From assembly GCF_001189955.1 (NCBI RefSeq), contig NZ_LFLT01000033.1:1-47533 (forward strand): a stretch of DNA of 47,533 bases. The letters are read 5' to 3'. Made by a program: the position numbers and the translations under genes. The number at the start of each line of letters is the position of its first letter. Position 1 is the stretch's first letter. The DNA comes from Herbaspirillum chlorophenolicum. GTDB lineage: Bacteria; Pseudomonadota; Gammaproteobacteria; Burkholderiales; Burkholderiaceae_D. Positions 17,441 to 26,600 of the stretch are shown here, piece by piece. The notes below the pieces were generated by a model. The model was given only the letters and a program-made list of their open reading frames with translations. It ran no database searches and was not told the origin of the DNA.

Positions 17441-19273
17441 GGAAGATGGCCATCCCAGTTCAGCGTTAACTGCTCCGCGCAATGCATTGCACACTACGAT
17501 TTCCGCGGCCCGCATCAATTCCTCGCGGCTGACCGGACGTTCGACGGCATCCCACGCCGGATCGGCCAGCAGCACCGAACGCATTACTCCCGGCAGCACA
17601 CCCGCCTCCAGCGGCGGCGTCACCCAGCGTCCATCCAGCTTCACAAAGACATTGCTGCGTCCGCCTTCGGTCAGCTCGTCCTTTTCATTGAAGAACAGCA
17701 TGTCGAAGCCGCCGCACCGTTCGGCTTCTTTCCACGCCGCGTCGTAGCGTGCGCGGCGCGTGCTCTTATGGCGCAGGAAGAAATCGCCGCTATCGGTGGC
17801 ATCCGCAGCAAGGAAGACTTTCACGCGTTCGCCCAGTGGCGCGAGCGGTGCATGCTGGATGGCGATGCGGTCCTGCGCATCCAGCGCCAGCCGCATGCGG
17901 TATGCCCCCGGGCCGTCGAATGCGGTGCAGGTTTTTTCCAGCGCGGCATGGATCGCCGCTTCATCGAAGGCAAAGCCGAAGGCTGCCGCAGAGGTGCGCA
18001 GGCGCCGCAGGTGCAAATCCAGGTGCCGGCATCCCTCGCGCGTGGCGTGCATGGTTTCGAACAGGCTGAATTCATGGCCGAGGCCGGTCAAGAAACTGGC
18101 CTTCAGCTGGCATTCGGCGTATTCGGATGCGGCATCGCTGTCATGCACGATGCCTGCGCCCACGCCCAGCACGCCGCGGCGCAATCCGCCGGTTGGCGCT
18201 TGCAGTTCCAGCGTGCGGATCGGTACCGACAGGCAAAAGTCGCCGACCGCATGCCCACCTGCTCGCGGGGCTTCAAACCAGCCGATGGCGCCGGTATAGA
18301 GTCCGCGTGGCGTGCTTTCCAGCTCGTCGATGATTTCCATGGTGTGGCGCTTGGGGGCGCCGGTGATCGAACCGCAGGGATAGAGCGCGGCGATGGCGTT
18401 GGCCAGTGTGGCGTCCGCGCGCAGGCGGGCGTGGATGGTCGAAGTCATCTGCAGCACCTGGCCGTAGCGCCGCACGTCGAACAGGTGAGGCACTTGCACC
18501 GAGCCGGGTATGGCAATACGGCCAAGGTCGTTGCGCAGGAGGTCGACGATCATCAGGTTTTCGGCACGGTTTTTTTCATCCGTGGCCAGCGCCAGCGCAC
18601 GGCGCGCGTTGATGGCGTCGGCGTCCGCATCGGCGGTAGGCGCTGCCGGCGCCGTTCCCTTCATCGGTTTGGCCTTGAGCATGCCGCCGGCATGGGCGAC
18701 GAACAGCTCCGGGGAGAACGACAGCACGGCGCTGCCGTCTTCACAGCACACCAGCGCGCCATAAGGCACCGGCTGGCGTGCGCGCAGCTTGCGGTAGAGC
18801 TCCAGCGGGTCGCCATACGCATCGAAATGCAGGCGATAGGTGTAATTGACCTGGTAGGTGTCGCCGGCGGCGATGTAGTCGTGGATACGCGCGATGGCGG
18901 CGCTGAATTCCGTTTCGCTGACGCTGGGGGTGACATCGGCGATGCCGGCCGGCGCGGCTTCTTCCTGCCGTGCCAGCCATTGGTCGGCATCGGCGGCGCT
19001 GAGGCGGTCGCAGTGGGCGAACAGCATGATTTTGGCGAAGGGGCCGCCGGCATGCCGGTGCGGCAGCCCTTGCATGGCGGCGCCCAGTTCGTAATTCCAC
19101 AGGGCCAAGGCGTGTTGCCCGTCGGCCAGCGCCTGCTGCATCTCCTCCAGCAGCGCCGGGAAGCCGGCGGCGTCATCGCAGGCCAGCGTGCGCAGATGGC
19201 CGGTGTACAGGCGCGAGCGCGGTTCGGCCGGCGTGGCCAGGTGGTCGTCGAGCAGGGCGAAGCAGGCGGTCAT
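17429..19273 (-). CDS. pabB: Aminodeoxychorismate synthase component I fused to aminodeoxychorismate lyase (PabB-PabC)
   Basis: Bifunctional folate enzyme, 614 residues: the N-terminal domain (about 1-365) aminates chorismate to 4-amino-4-deoxychorismate, and the C-terminal domain (about 370-612) releases pyruvate to give 4-aminobenzoate. PabB-type motifs are KAKPMKGT (the nucleophilic Lys that separates PabB from anthranilate synthase), DEKNRAENLMIVDLLRNDL and CGSITGAPK. The second part is a fold-IV PLP enzyme; RHKSTRRARYD carries the likely PLP Lys, and FFNEKDELTEGGRSNVF is the family block. The first in-frame start is a TTG at 19277-19279; the ATG two codons later (19271-19273) was preferred. 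The 3' end runs into the dispersed repeat at 17348-17440, which encodes the Ser-rich end and stop. A PabA glutaminase is not in the window. Confidence 0.93.
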   Translation of the reverse strand: MTACFALLDDHLATPAEPRSRLYTGHLRTLACDDAAGFPALLEEMQQALADGQHALALWNYELGAAMQGLPHRHAGGPFAKIMLFAHCDRLSAADADQWLARQEEAAPAGIADVTPSVSETEFSAAIARIHDYIAAGDTYQVNYTYRLHFDAYGDPLELYRKLRARQPVPYGALVCCEDGSAVLSFSPELFVAHAGGMLKAKPMKGTAPAAPTADADADAINARRALALATDEKNRAENLMIVDLLRNDLGRIAIPGSVQVPHLFDVRRYGQVLQMTSTIHARLRADATLANAIAALYPCGSITGAPKRHTMEIIDELESTPRGLYTGAIGWFEAPRAGGHAVGDFCLSVPIRTLELQAPTGGLRRGVLGVGAGIVHDSDAASEYAECQLKASFLTGLGHEFSLFETMHATREGCRHLDLHLRRLRTSAAAFGFAFDEAAIHAALEKTCTAFDGPGAYRMRLALDAQDRIAIQHAPLAPLGERVKVFLAADATDSGDFFLRHKSTRRARYDAAWKEAERCGGFDMLFFNEKDELTEGGRSNVFVKLDGRWVTPPLEAGVLPGVMRSVLLADPAWDAVERPVSREELMRAAEIVVCNALRGAVNAELGWPSSSST

Positions 19274-19410
19274 GGGCAAAATCGGATAGAGCGGCGGGTC
19301 CGCCGCGCATGGAGGCGGCGTCCGGCAGCATCATAGCGTAAAAGGTATACTTGTCGGCTTGCCGGGCAGCTGCTGCCGGGCCTCTTCATGTCAAACTGCT
19401 AATATCACCG

Positions 19411-20814
19411 ATGGCCATCCCACGTACCTTTCTTGTTCCCCTGATCGTCGCCTGCGCGCTGTTCATGGAGCAAATGGATTCCACCGTGATCTCCACTTCA
19501 CTGCCCGCGCTGGCGCTGGACATGGCGGTCGACCCCATCTCGCTGAAACTGGCCCTGACTTCCTACCTGGTGAGCCTGGCGGTGTTCATCCCGATCAGCG
19601 GCTGGATGGCGGACCGCTTCGGTTCGCGCACCATTTTCCGTTCGGCGATCTGCGTTTTCATGCTGGGCTCCATCCTGTGCGGCGTGTCGTCCACGTTGCC
19701 GCAGTTCGTCGCGGCGCGCTTCTTCCAGGGCATCGGCGGCGCCATGATGGTGCCGGTGGGGCGCCTGGTGATCCTGCGCAGCGTGGAGAAGGTCAACCTG
19801 GTCAAGGCCTTGTCCTACCTGACTATTCCCGCGTTGTTCGGGCCGGTGCTGGGGCCGCCGCTGGGCGGCTTCATCACCACCTATTTCCACTGGCGCTGGA
19901 TTTTCTTCATCAACATTCCCATCAGTATCCTGGGCCTTTACCTGGCTACGCGTTTTATCCCCGATCTCAAGGCCGAGCAGGTGTCGCCGCTGGACTGGCC
20001 CGGTTTCGTGCTGTCGGCGCTGGGTTGCTCGCTGCTGATGATGGGGCTGTCCACTGCCGGACGTCATCTGGTTTCGGGCGAAGTCTCGCTTGCCTGCGTG
20101 GTGCTGGGCGTACTGTTTTTGGCCGCCTATGTGTGGCATGCGCGCTGTGCCGCCGCGCCGCTGATCGACCTGACATTGCTGAAGATCCCGACCCTGCAGG
20201 CGGGGGTATTCGGCGGTTCGCTCTACCGCATCGGCATCGGCGCGATTCCCTTTTTGCTGCCGCTGATGCTGCAGCTCGGCTTCGGCTATACGCCTTTCCA
20301 CTCGGGGCTGCTGACCTGCGCCACGGCGGCCGGCGCCATGTTCATGAAGACCATCGCGTCGCGTTTCCTGGAGCGCTATGGTTTTCGCACCGTGCTGGTG
20401 GTGAACGGCTCGCTGGGCATCCTCAGCCTGTGGGCGATCGCCTTGTTCACCCCGCAGACGCCTTACATCGTGATGATGCTGGTGCTGCTGATAGGCGGTT
20501 GCTTCCGCTCGCTGCAATTCACCAGCCTGAACGCGATCTCTTATGCAGACGTCGACAATCCGCGCCTGAGCCAGGCCACCAGCATGGCCAGCGTGGCGCA
20601 ACAGCTGTCGATCGGCATGGGCGTGGTGCTGGCCGGCTTTGCGCTGCAGGCTTCCAATGAATTGCAGGGCCACGCCACGCTGGTTGCTTCCGACTTCTGG
20701 CCGGCCTTCCTCGTGGTCGGCGCCGTGGCGTCGCTGTCGATCCTGATGTTGCGCCGCCTGTCGCCCAATGCCGGCGCGGAGATGTCGGGCCGCGTGAAAA
20801 CCAAGTCGGCTTGA
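19411..20814 (+). CDS. MFS transporter, DHA2 (14-TMS drug exporter) family
   Basis: Inner membrane proton-coupled exporter, 467 residues, built almost wholly of hydrophobic segments. It has the DHA2 start (FMEQMDSTVISTSLPALA, segment 1), motif A in SGWMADRFGSRTIF between segments 2 and 3, and the antiporter motif C-like PALFGPVLGPPLGGFI in segment 5, followed by HWRWIFFINIPI. Residues such as ALFMEQMDSTVI are typical of EmrB-like proteins, but the protein is shorter than EmrB. The frame is open from TTG 19351, but the ATG at 19411 gives the natural N-terminus. Substrate unknown. Divergent from pabB-pabC; a TATACT at 19346-19351 may belong to its promoter. Confidence 0.88.
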   Translation: MAIPRTFLVPLIVACALFMEQMDSTVISTSLPALALDMAVDPISLKLALTSYLVSLAVFIPISGWMADRFGSRTIFRSAICVFMLGSILCGVSSTLPQFVAARFFQGIGGAMMVPVGRLVILRSVEKVNLVKALSYLTIPALFGPVLGPPLGGFITTYFHWRWIFFINIPISILGLYLATRFIPDLKAEQVSPLDWPGFVLSALGCSLLMMGLSTAGRHLVSGEVSLACVVLGVLFLAAYVWHARCAAAPLIDLTLLKIPTLQAGVFGGSLYRIGIGAIPFLLPLMLQLGFGYTPFHSGLLTCATAAGAMFMKTIASRFLERYGFRTVLVVNGSLGILSLWAIALFTPQTPYIVMMLVLLIGGCFRSLQFTSLNAISYADVDNPRLSQATSMASVAQQLSIGMGVVLAGFALQASNELQGHATLVASDFWPAFLVVGAVASLSILMLRRLSPNAGAEMSGRVKTKSA

Positions 20815-20847
20815 ATAGCAGCACATAACACGCTCTGGAAAGTACGC

Positions 20848-21744
20848 ATGCAACTTAAATATGTCTGGTTCCCCCTGGGGGCGGTGCTGATATGGGCGGG
20901 CAATACCGTCATCAGCAAGATGTCGGCCGGCGTGATTGCGCCGGAAGACATTTCCTTTTACCGCTGGGTACTGGCCGCCGTACTGATGTCGCCGTTCCTG
21001 GCCAAATCGACCTGGGATGCGCGTGCGCAGATCAAGCCACACTTGGGCAAGATCCTGGTGCTGGCGCTGCTGGGCATGGTGCTGTTCCAGAGCCTGGCAT
21101 ATTTCGCCGCCGCTACTTCCTCGGCCACCAGCATGGGCATCATCGCTTCGCTGATGCCGTTGTTGACCTTGTTGCTGAGCATCCAGTTGCTGTCGGAGCC
21201 GCCCACTGTGGGCACGGTCGCCGGCGGTGTCTTGTCGCTGTTCGGCCTGGCGGTGCTGATTGGCCGCGGCCATCCGCTGGCGCTGTTCGACCAGGGGGTA
21301 GTCATGGGCGACCTGCTGATGCTGCTGGCAACCATCTCCTATGGCTTGTACGGCGTGATGCTGCGCCGCTGGGCCTTGCCGCTGCGTACCTGGCAATTGC
21401 TGTACATGCAGGTGCTGATGGCGGTGGTGCTGCTGTTTCCCGGTTTCGTCTTCGGCCACCATTCGCCGTTGACTGCGGATAACCTGCCTCTCCTGCTGTA
21501 TGCCGGCATTGCCGCTTCCATCGTTTCGCAGTTCCTGTGGATGAAGGGCGTGAGCCATCTGGGGGCCAGCCATTGCTCCGTGTTTGTGAACCTGATGCCC
21601 ATTTTTACCGTCGCCATCGCGGTGCTGGCATTGGGCGAGGACTTGCACGGCTACCACGCCATCGGCGGCGGCATCACCCTGGCCGGCGTGCTGATGGCGC
21701 AGATATTGAAGCAACGCCTGCCCGGCCGTGCCAGGGCCGGTTGA
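20848..21744 (+). CDS. EamA/DMT-family membrane transporter
   Basis: A 298-residue inner membrane protein with ten expected segments in two EamA repeats (about 5-135 and 150-285). Family features are the repeat starts PLGAVLIWAGNTVISKM and GDLLMLLATISYGLYGVMLRRW and the end-of-repeat helices AATSSATSMGIIASLMPLLT and HCSVFVNLMPIFTVAIAVL with the acidic ALGEDL. EamA proteins mostly export metabolites or amino acids; the substrate cannot be told from sequence. It begins 33 bases after the MFS gene on the same strand, so the two may be co-transcribed. Confidence 0.9.
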   Translation: MQLKYVWFPLGAVLIWAGNTVISKMSAGVIAPEDISFYRWVLAAVLMSPFLAKSTWDARAQIKPHLGKILVLALLGMVLFQSLAYFAAATSSATSMGIIASLMPLLTLLLSIQLLSEPPTVGTVAGGVLSLFGLAVLIGRGHPLALFDQGVVMGDLLMLLATISYGLYGVMLRRWALPLRTWQLLYMQVLMAVVLLFPGFVFGHHSPLTADNLPLLLYAGIAASIVSQFLWMKGVSHLGASHCSVFVNLMPIFTVAIAVLALGEDLHGYHAIGGGITLAGVLMAQILKQRLPGRARAG

Positions 21745-21829
21745 AGCGGCGCCTTGCGGCAGGCGTTGCCAATCACAATGAAGACGTGGCACCCTGCGGG
21801 GCGACAGCGATAAAAACAGGAGCTTGGAC

Positions 21830-22816
21830 ATGATCGACGCCGACATGATCGTTAACTGCACGGTCTACAAGAAAGGCAAAAAACTGCGCGAGATCGTCCT
21901 CGACGACATCAGCGAGGTGCTGAAAGAAGAGGACACCTTTGTCTGGCTCGGGCTGCTCGAACCCAACGTCGAGCTGATGAACAAGATCAAGGAAGAATTC
22001 TGCCTGCACGAGCTGGCAGTGGAGGACGCCTACGCCGCGCACCAGCGCCCCAAGATCGAGGAATACGGCGACACGCTGTTCGTGGTGCTGCATACCGCCC
22101 AGTTGAGCGGCGGCGAGGTGCAGTTCGGCGAGACCCACATCATGACCGGCCCGCGCTTCGTGATCACGGTGCGCCACGGGGCTTCGCGCAGTTATGCCAA
22201 GGTGCGCGAGCATTGCGAGATGCTGCCCGAGCGCCTGGTGCGCGGCCCCAGCTTCGTGCTGTATTCGATCATGGACTTCGTGGTCGACAACTATCGCCCC
22301 ATCATGGATGACCTGGAAGCCAAGTTCAGCCAATACGAGGCCCAGTTGTTCGACCCCACGGCCAATACCGGCAAGGCTTACCTGCAGGAGCTGTATCAGT
22401 TGAAGCGCCAGCTGATCCGCCTGCGTTCGGCGGCTTCGCCGCTGCTGGACGTCTGCACCCAGTTGCTGCGGTTTCATGAAAGCCTGATCACTAAGGAAGG
22501 CAAGGCCTACTTCCGCGACATCTACGACCACGTAGTGCGCTTCATCGACACCGGCGACCGCTTGCGTGAAATGGTGGAGTCCGCAGTCCAGATCAACCTG
22601 GCCCAGGTGACCATCCACCAGAACGAGATCGTGCAGACCCTGGCCGGCTGGGGTGCGATTCTGGCCATTCCGACCATGGTGTTCAGCCTGTACGGCATGA
22701 ACTTCGCCAACATGCCGGGCCTGAGCTGGCAGTGGAGCTTTCCGCTGGTGCTGGGCGGTATCGTTACCTGTTGTTCGTTGCTGTGGCGCAGGTTGCGCAG
22801 GGCGGGGTGGTTGTAA
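21830..22816 (+). CDS. corA: CorA-type Mg2+/Co2+ channel
   Basis: Homopentameric inner membrane divalent-cation channel, 328 residues. A large N-terminal cytoplasmic domain (about 1-265) leads through a long helix to two C-terminal membrane segments. The diagnostic GMN motif is in FSLYGMNFANMPG just after the first segment and forms the selectivity filter; the basic end WRRLRRAG is typical. A TTG at 21824 is in frame, but AGGAG at 21818-21822 is one base from it and seven bases from the ATG at 21830, so the ATG was chosen. Whether it carries Mg2+, Co2+ or Zn2+ cannot be decided here. Confidence 0.93.
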   Translation: MIDADMIVNCTVYKKGKKLREIVLDDISEVLKEEDTFVWLGLLEPNVELMNKIKEEFCLHELAVEDAYAAHQRPKIEEYGDTLFVVLHTAQLSGGEVQFGETHIMTGPRFVITVRHGASRSYAKVREHCEMLPERLVRGPSFVLYSIMDFVVDNYRPIMDDLEAKFSQYEAQLFDPTANTGKAYLQELYQLKRQLIRLRSAASPLLDVCTQLLRFHESLITKEGKAYFRDIYDHVVRFIDTGDRLREMVESAVQINLAQVTIHQNEIVQTLAGWGAILAIPTMVFSLYGMNFANMPGLSWQWSFPLVLGGIVTCCSLLWRRLRRAGWL

Positions 22817-22857
22817 AAAAAGGGGCAATGCCGCTCAGTTAAGCTGACAATGATCAC

Positions 22858-22950
22858 CGTCGCCCTGACGAGAGTCAGGGCCCCGCGTCGTTCAGCGCTC
22901 ATCGATACGCTGCTAAAGCCACTGGGTCCTGACTTTCATCAGAGCAACGA
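22858..22950. repeat. Dispersed 93-bp intergenic repeat, copy 2
   Basis: Same length as the copy at 17348-17440 and alignable to it without gaps. The left end forms a local hairpin (GCCCTGAC-GAGA-GTCAGGGC) like that in the half copy at 4337-4366, and the right end holds CTGGGTCCTGA. It lies in the convergent gap between corA and brnA. Confidence 0.7.
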
Positions 22951-22991
22951 GTCAGGCAGTTGTGGTCTAACTGGGCGGAATTGGAGACGCT

Positions 22992-23282
22992 TTACTTAGC
23001 GTGCTGATGCTCGACGAGCCATTGGCGTAATGCTCCATTCATGCGGCTTTGCCATCCATCACCGTCCCGCTTGAAGGCTTCCACGATATCCTCGTCGAAG
23101 CGCATCGTCACTTGTACTTTAGTGCCGCTTCCGGCGGGACGACCGCGACCACGCGCCGGCCGCAGGTTGGCAAGTTGCTCGTTGGTCAGCGGCTGGGCAT
23201 CGGGATCGGATAGCGCAGCGGCCGTAATGGCGGCATCTTCTTTTTCATCCGGCAGAATCGTTCCTAGTTTAAGTTTGGGCAT
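22992..23282 (-). CDS. brnA: BrnA-type antitoxin
   Basis: A 96-residue antitoxin with a toxin-binding N-terminal part and a C-terminal ribbon-helix-helix-like DNA-binding part: KVQVTMRFDEDIVEAFKRDG forms the strand and first helix, and WQSRMNGALRQWLVEHQ the second helix, as in BrnA (PF14384). It is thought to bind and neutralise the BrnT RNase and repress the operon. The ATG at 23280-23282 lies 14 bases inside the end of the brnT gene, so the two are translationally coupled with the toxin first. The long in-frame extension upstream to 23507 is antisense to nothing useful and overlaps brnT, so it was dropped. Confidence 0.88.
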   Translation of the reverse strand: MPKLKLGTILPDEKEDAAITAAALSDPDAQPLTNEQLANLRPARGRGRPAGSGTKVQVTMRFDEDIVEAFKRDGDGWQSRMNGALRQWLVEHQHAK

Positions 23283-23535
23283 AGTGTTGAATCTCCCTTT
23301 TGTTCGCCTTGCGTAAGCTGATGATGCACCGGGTGTTTTCACGATCCATATATACGACAACATAGAGTCGCGTTCCGAGGTAGGCAATAGCGACTTCACG
23401 CTGTTCGCCGTAATCGCGCCGATTGTCCAGAGTGACGAACGCCGTGTCCCAGTCGATTTGAACGGCATCGGCGAGTGAGATGCCGTGCTTTTCGAAGTTG
23501 ATGGCATTTTTGGCGGAATCGAATGTGATTTCCAT
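23269..23535 (-). CDS. brnT: BrnT-type toxin (RNase)
   Basis: An 88-residue toxin of the BrnT family (PF04365), a RelE-like ribonuclease that slows growth when not bound by BrnA. The sequence has the full family pattern: MEITFDSAKNAINFEKHGIS at the start, DNRRDYGEQREVAIAYLGTR in the middle and a C-terminal ISLRKANKREIQHYAQ with the Arg/Lys cluster expected for RNA binding. The ATG at 23533-23535 starts the family's normal N-terminus; eleven in-frame residues upstream were excluded. It overlaps brnA by 14 bases. The pair sits directly downstream of tamB with its own upstream repeats. Confidence 0.9.
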   Translation of the reverse strand: MEITFDSAKNAINFEKHGISLADAVQIDWDTAFVTLDNRRDYGEQREVAIAYLGTRLYVVVYMDRENTRCIISLRKANKREIQHYAQT

Positions 23536-23540
23536 ATTAA

Positions 23541-23589
23541 TTGTAACTACATAAATTTTGTGCTGCAAGAATTATTTGTAGCTGCAAAT
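23541..23589 (-). promoter_or_regulatory. Repeats upstream of brnT, likely BrnA operator
   Basis: TTTGTGCTGCAA (23557-23568) and TTTGTAGCTGCAA (23575-23587) form near-identical repeats with starts 18 bases apart, and TTGTAACTAC at 23541-23550 is a partial third copy. They lie between the tamB stop and the brnT start, in an AT-rich stretch, where a self-repressing antitoxin would be expected to bind. Confidence 0.45.
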
Positions 23590-23602
23590 AAAGATGACTA
23601 CC

Positions 23603-26600
23603 TTAGTCGTAACGCAGGTTGAACAGCACGTTCAAGCCAGTAATCGTCCCCGCCCGCACCACCACCGACCAGCGGCGCGACAGTTGCCAGGTTGCCTTGG
23701 CCACGCTGGCGGCACCTTGCAGGCTCTGCTCGTAGCCCAGGGTGATCTTCTGGGTGATCTCCTTGCCCAGGTTGACTACCTGGTCGTCGGTGAGGCCCGA
23801 TTCGCTGGCGCCGATGGAGAACTGGTCCAGGCCGAAGTCCTTGGCGATGCGCTTGCCGCCAAGGTTGCCCACCAGCGCCAGCGCCTGGCTGCTGGCGCTG
23901 CGCTGGCCGATGCTGGAGCTGTCGGTGCCGTGGCCGAACATCATCCATGACAGTTTTTCATCGTCAGGCACATTGGGTTCGGACACCAGTTGCACGCGTG
24001 GGCGATTGGCGGTGCCGGTCACCGACACGCCGGCCTCGACATCCTGGTTGCGGCGCATGGCGAGGATGTTGATGTTGGGGTTGCTGATCGGCCCCTGGAA
24101 GTTGATGATGCCGCGCTCGATGTTGAGCTTGGTGCCGAAAGCTTCGTAGGTGCCTTCGGCCACGTTGATGGTGCCGGTGGCGCGCAGCGGCGAGAGCGGT
24201 TCGCTGCGCACGTTCATGTCGCCGCGCAGCAGCAGGTCGGCGCCGGTGCCGCGGAAGCGGAAGTCGTGGCCGAGGTCGACCGCGATATTCATCACCGGCG
24301 CGAACTTGCCGGCCGGCTTCTCGGTGGCGGCTTCCAGTTTTTGCTGCGAGCTGGCGTTGGCGCCGGCTTTGGTCTTGCCGTCGCGGCGCACGATCACTAC
24401 ATCATCGCCCAGCTTGGGCGCGCTGCTCTTGGGCAGGTCGAACAGGGCCTTGTCCACGATGAATTTGCCATCGATGTGCAACTGCTCGTTGACGTTGGCG
24501 ATCTTGCCCTGGCCCGACAGCATGAGCTGGCGATCCGGGCTGGCGAACAGTTCCAGGCGATCGGCAGTGACGGTGGCGTTGAGGTTGGGATCGGCCGCGC
24601 CCAGTTGTACCTTGCCTTCGGCGCGCAGCGTGCCTTTGCCGCCGTGGAATTCGATCTGGCGCAGGTCGATCACGTTGTTGTCCATGACGATGCGCACGAT
24701 GCCATCCTTGAGCTGTATGCCCTGGTCGAACTGCGTCACCGCGAGGTTATCGCCATTGATGGCGCCCGACAGCTTCGGCTGGCCGAGCGTGCCGCTAGCG
24801 TTGAACTCGGCGCCGAGCTTGCCGTTCAGGCTCACTTGCGGGCCAATCAGGTCGCCCACGCGCTTGAGTTCCGGCACATCCAGCCGCGCCTTGAGGTTCA
24901 GGGGCGAGGCATCGGCCAGAGCCAGCAGACTATCGATGCGTTGCAGTCCCAGCGTGCCGCCCAGATCGATAGTGCCTATCCGGGAGGCGTTCACGCGGCC
25001 GTCCACACGCACCTGCTGGCCTTGCAGGTCGGCGCGCAGGCGCAATTCGGACAGACCGAGCGTGGCTTCGCCATTGCTGGCGGTTACGCGGACATCGCCC
25101 GATTTGCGCGCCAGCTGGAAATAGCCGCTGGCGGTCTCGGCCAGCGAAAAGTCCCAGTCGCTGTCCAGTACCAGGTCGGTCTTGACCGGCGGCGGCGTGC
25201 CGGTGAATTCCTGCGCGATCTGCAGCAGGCGGCCGAGGTCCAGCGAGAGTACCTGTCCGGCCGAGGCGATGCGGCCCTGGCGCCATGACAGCCGTTTCAG
25301 ATCGAGCGCCATGCGGTCGATTTCCAGCCGGGTGCTGCCAGCTTCAACCGCATCGGCCGAGGCCTCCAGCGCCAGCGGGCTGGCCAGGGCGACCTGTGGG
25401 AAACCCTTGTTTTGCAGCTTGTCGATGCTGCCGGCCCAGCCGTATTTGCCGCGGGTCTTTTCCGTCACCTTGCCATGCGCGGCAAAGTCCAGATCCAGGG
25501 TTTGATCCATGACCTTGCCGACGCTGCGCAGGTTCAGCGTATGGTTGCCCCAGGTGCCGTTCAGGTTCAGATCCAGCCTGGACAATTCTGCCTGCGGGCC
25601 GCAATAGCCTTCACCTTCCACCCGCAGGTCCAGTTTGTTGTTGGGCGAGGCGACGCCGGCGGCGAGGTCGGTGCGCAAGTCGGTTTCGCCAGACAGGCGT
25701 GCCAGATGGTGCGGACCGAATGCCAATTTTTCGGCCTGATAGGTCGTGTGCAGGTTGGGGCGTTGCTGTGTGCCGGTCAGTTGGCCATCCAGGCGCAGCA
25801 GGCCGGAGAGGCCATAGCCCAGGCGCTCCAGATACGGAGCATCGACCTTGAGCGCAAGGGCATCCTTGCCGGTGCCGAAACTGCCGTTCAGGTTCAACGT
25901 ATTGCCGGCCACCAGCAGGTTGGCCTTGCTCGGCAACAGCCGCATGCCAGCCAGGTTGATGTCGCCCTGGCCGCTCATGGGCAAATCGCCGTAGCTGCTG
26001 TCGTGGATGCCGAAGGCCAGCTTGAGCTTCAGTTCCGGCGAGATGGCGCCGCTGGCGTTGAAATCCATGTTGATCCGGGCTTGTACCGGCTTGGAGGCAG
26101 CGGCCGCACTGGTTTTTTTCTTGCCGGCGGCGGCAGGCGCGGGAGCGACCGCATGCAACCAGGCTGTCGGATCGAAATCCACCAGCTTGCCTTTGACGGC
26201 GTAATCCATCGCACCAACCGTCTTGAGCGTGCCGGCCGCTTCCACGCGCGACTTGCCGGCAGCCAGCTGGGCTTGGTGCAACTCCACTTCCTCCGCACGG
26301 ATGGTACTGTCCACGCGCAGCTTGAGCTCGCGGTCATCCAGCGCCAGCTTGATTTGCTGGGCGCCGGGCGCCAGTGTCACATCCAGCGGGCCGCCCAGTT
26401 GCGTGGGCTTGAGCTGGCGGTGGATCTGGTTCAGGTCCAGTCCGCTGATGCGGAAATTGAAGCTGCCGCCCATCTCCTGCTGTTTACCGGCCTCATCGCT
26501 GCCGGGACGGAATTCGCCGCCGCCTTCGATGCGTGCGTTCTTGGGCAAGCGCAGTTGGAGTGACGATATCTTCTGGCGCTGCAGGTCGAGATCGACATCG

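Noticed and set aside
17768..19336. A 522-codon plus-strand frame opposite pabB-pabC
   Set aside because: The minus-strand frame has all the folate-enzyme motifs; the plus-strand reading has none and is a composition artefact.
19498..21861. A 787-codon minus-strand frame opposite the MFS and EamA genes
   Set aside because: It spans two good membrane-protein genes and consists of Gln/His/Arg-rich low-complexity text typical of shadow frames.
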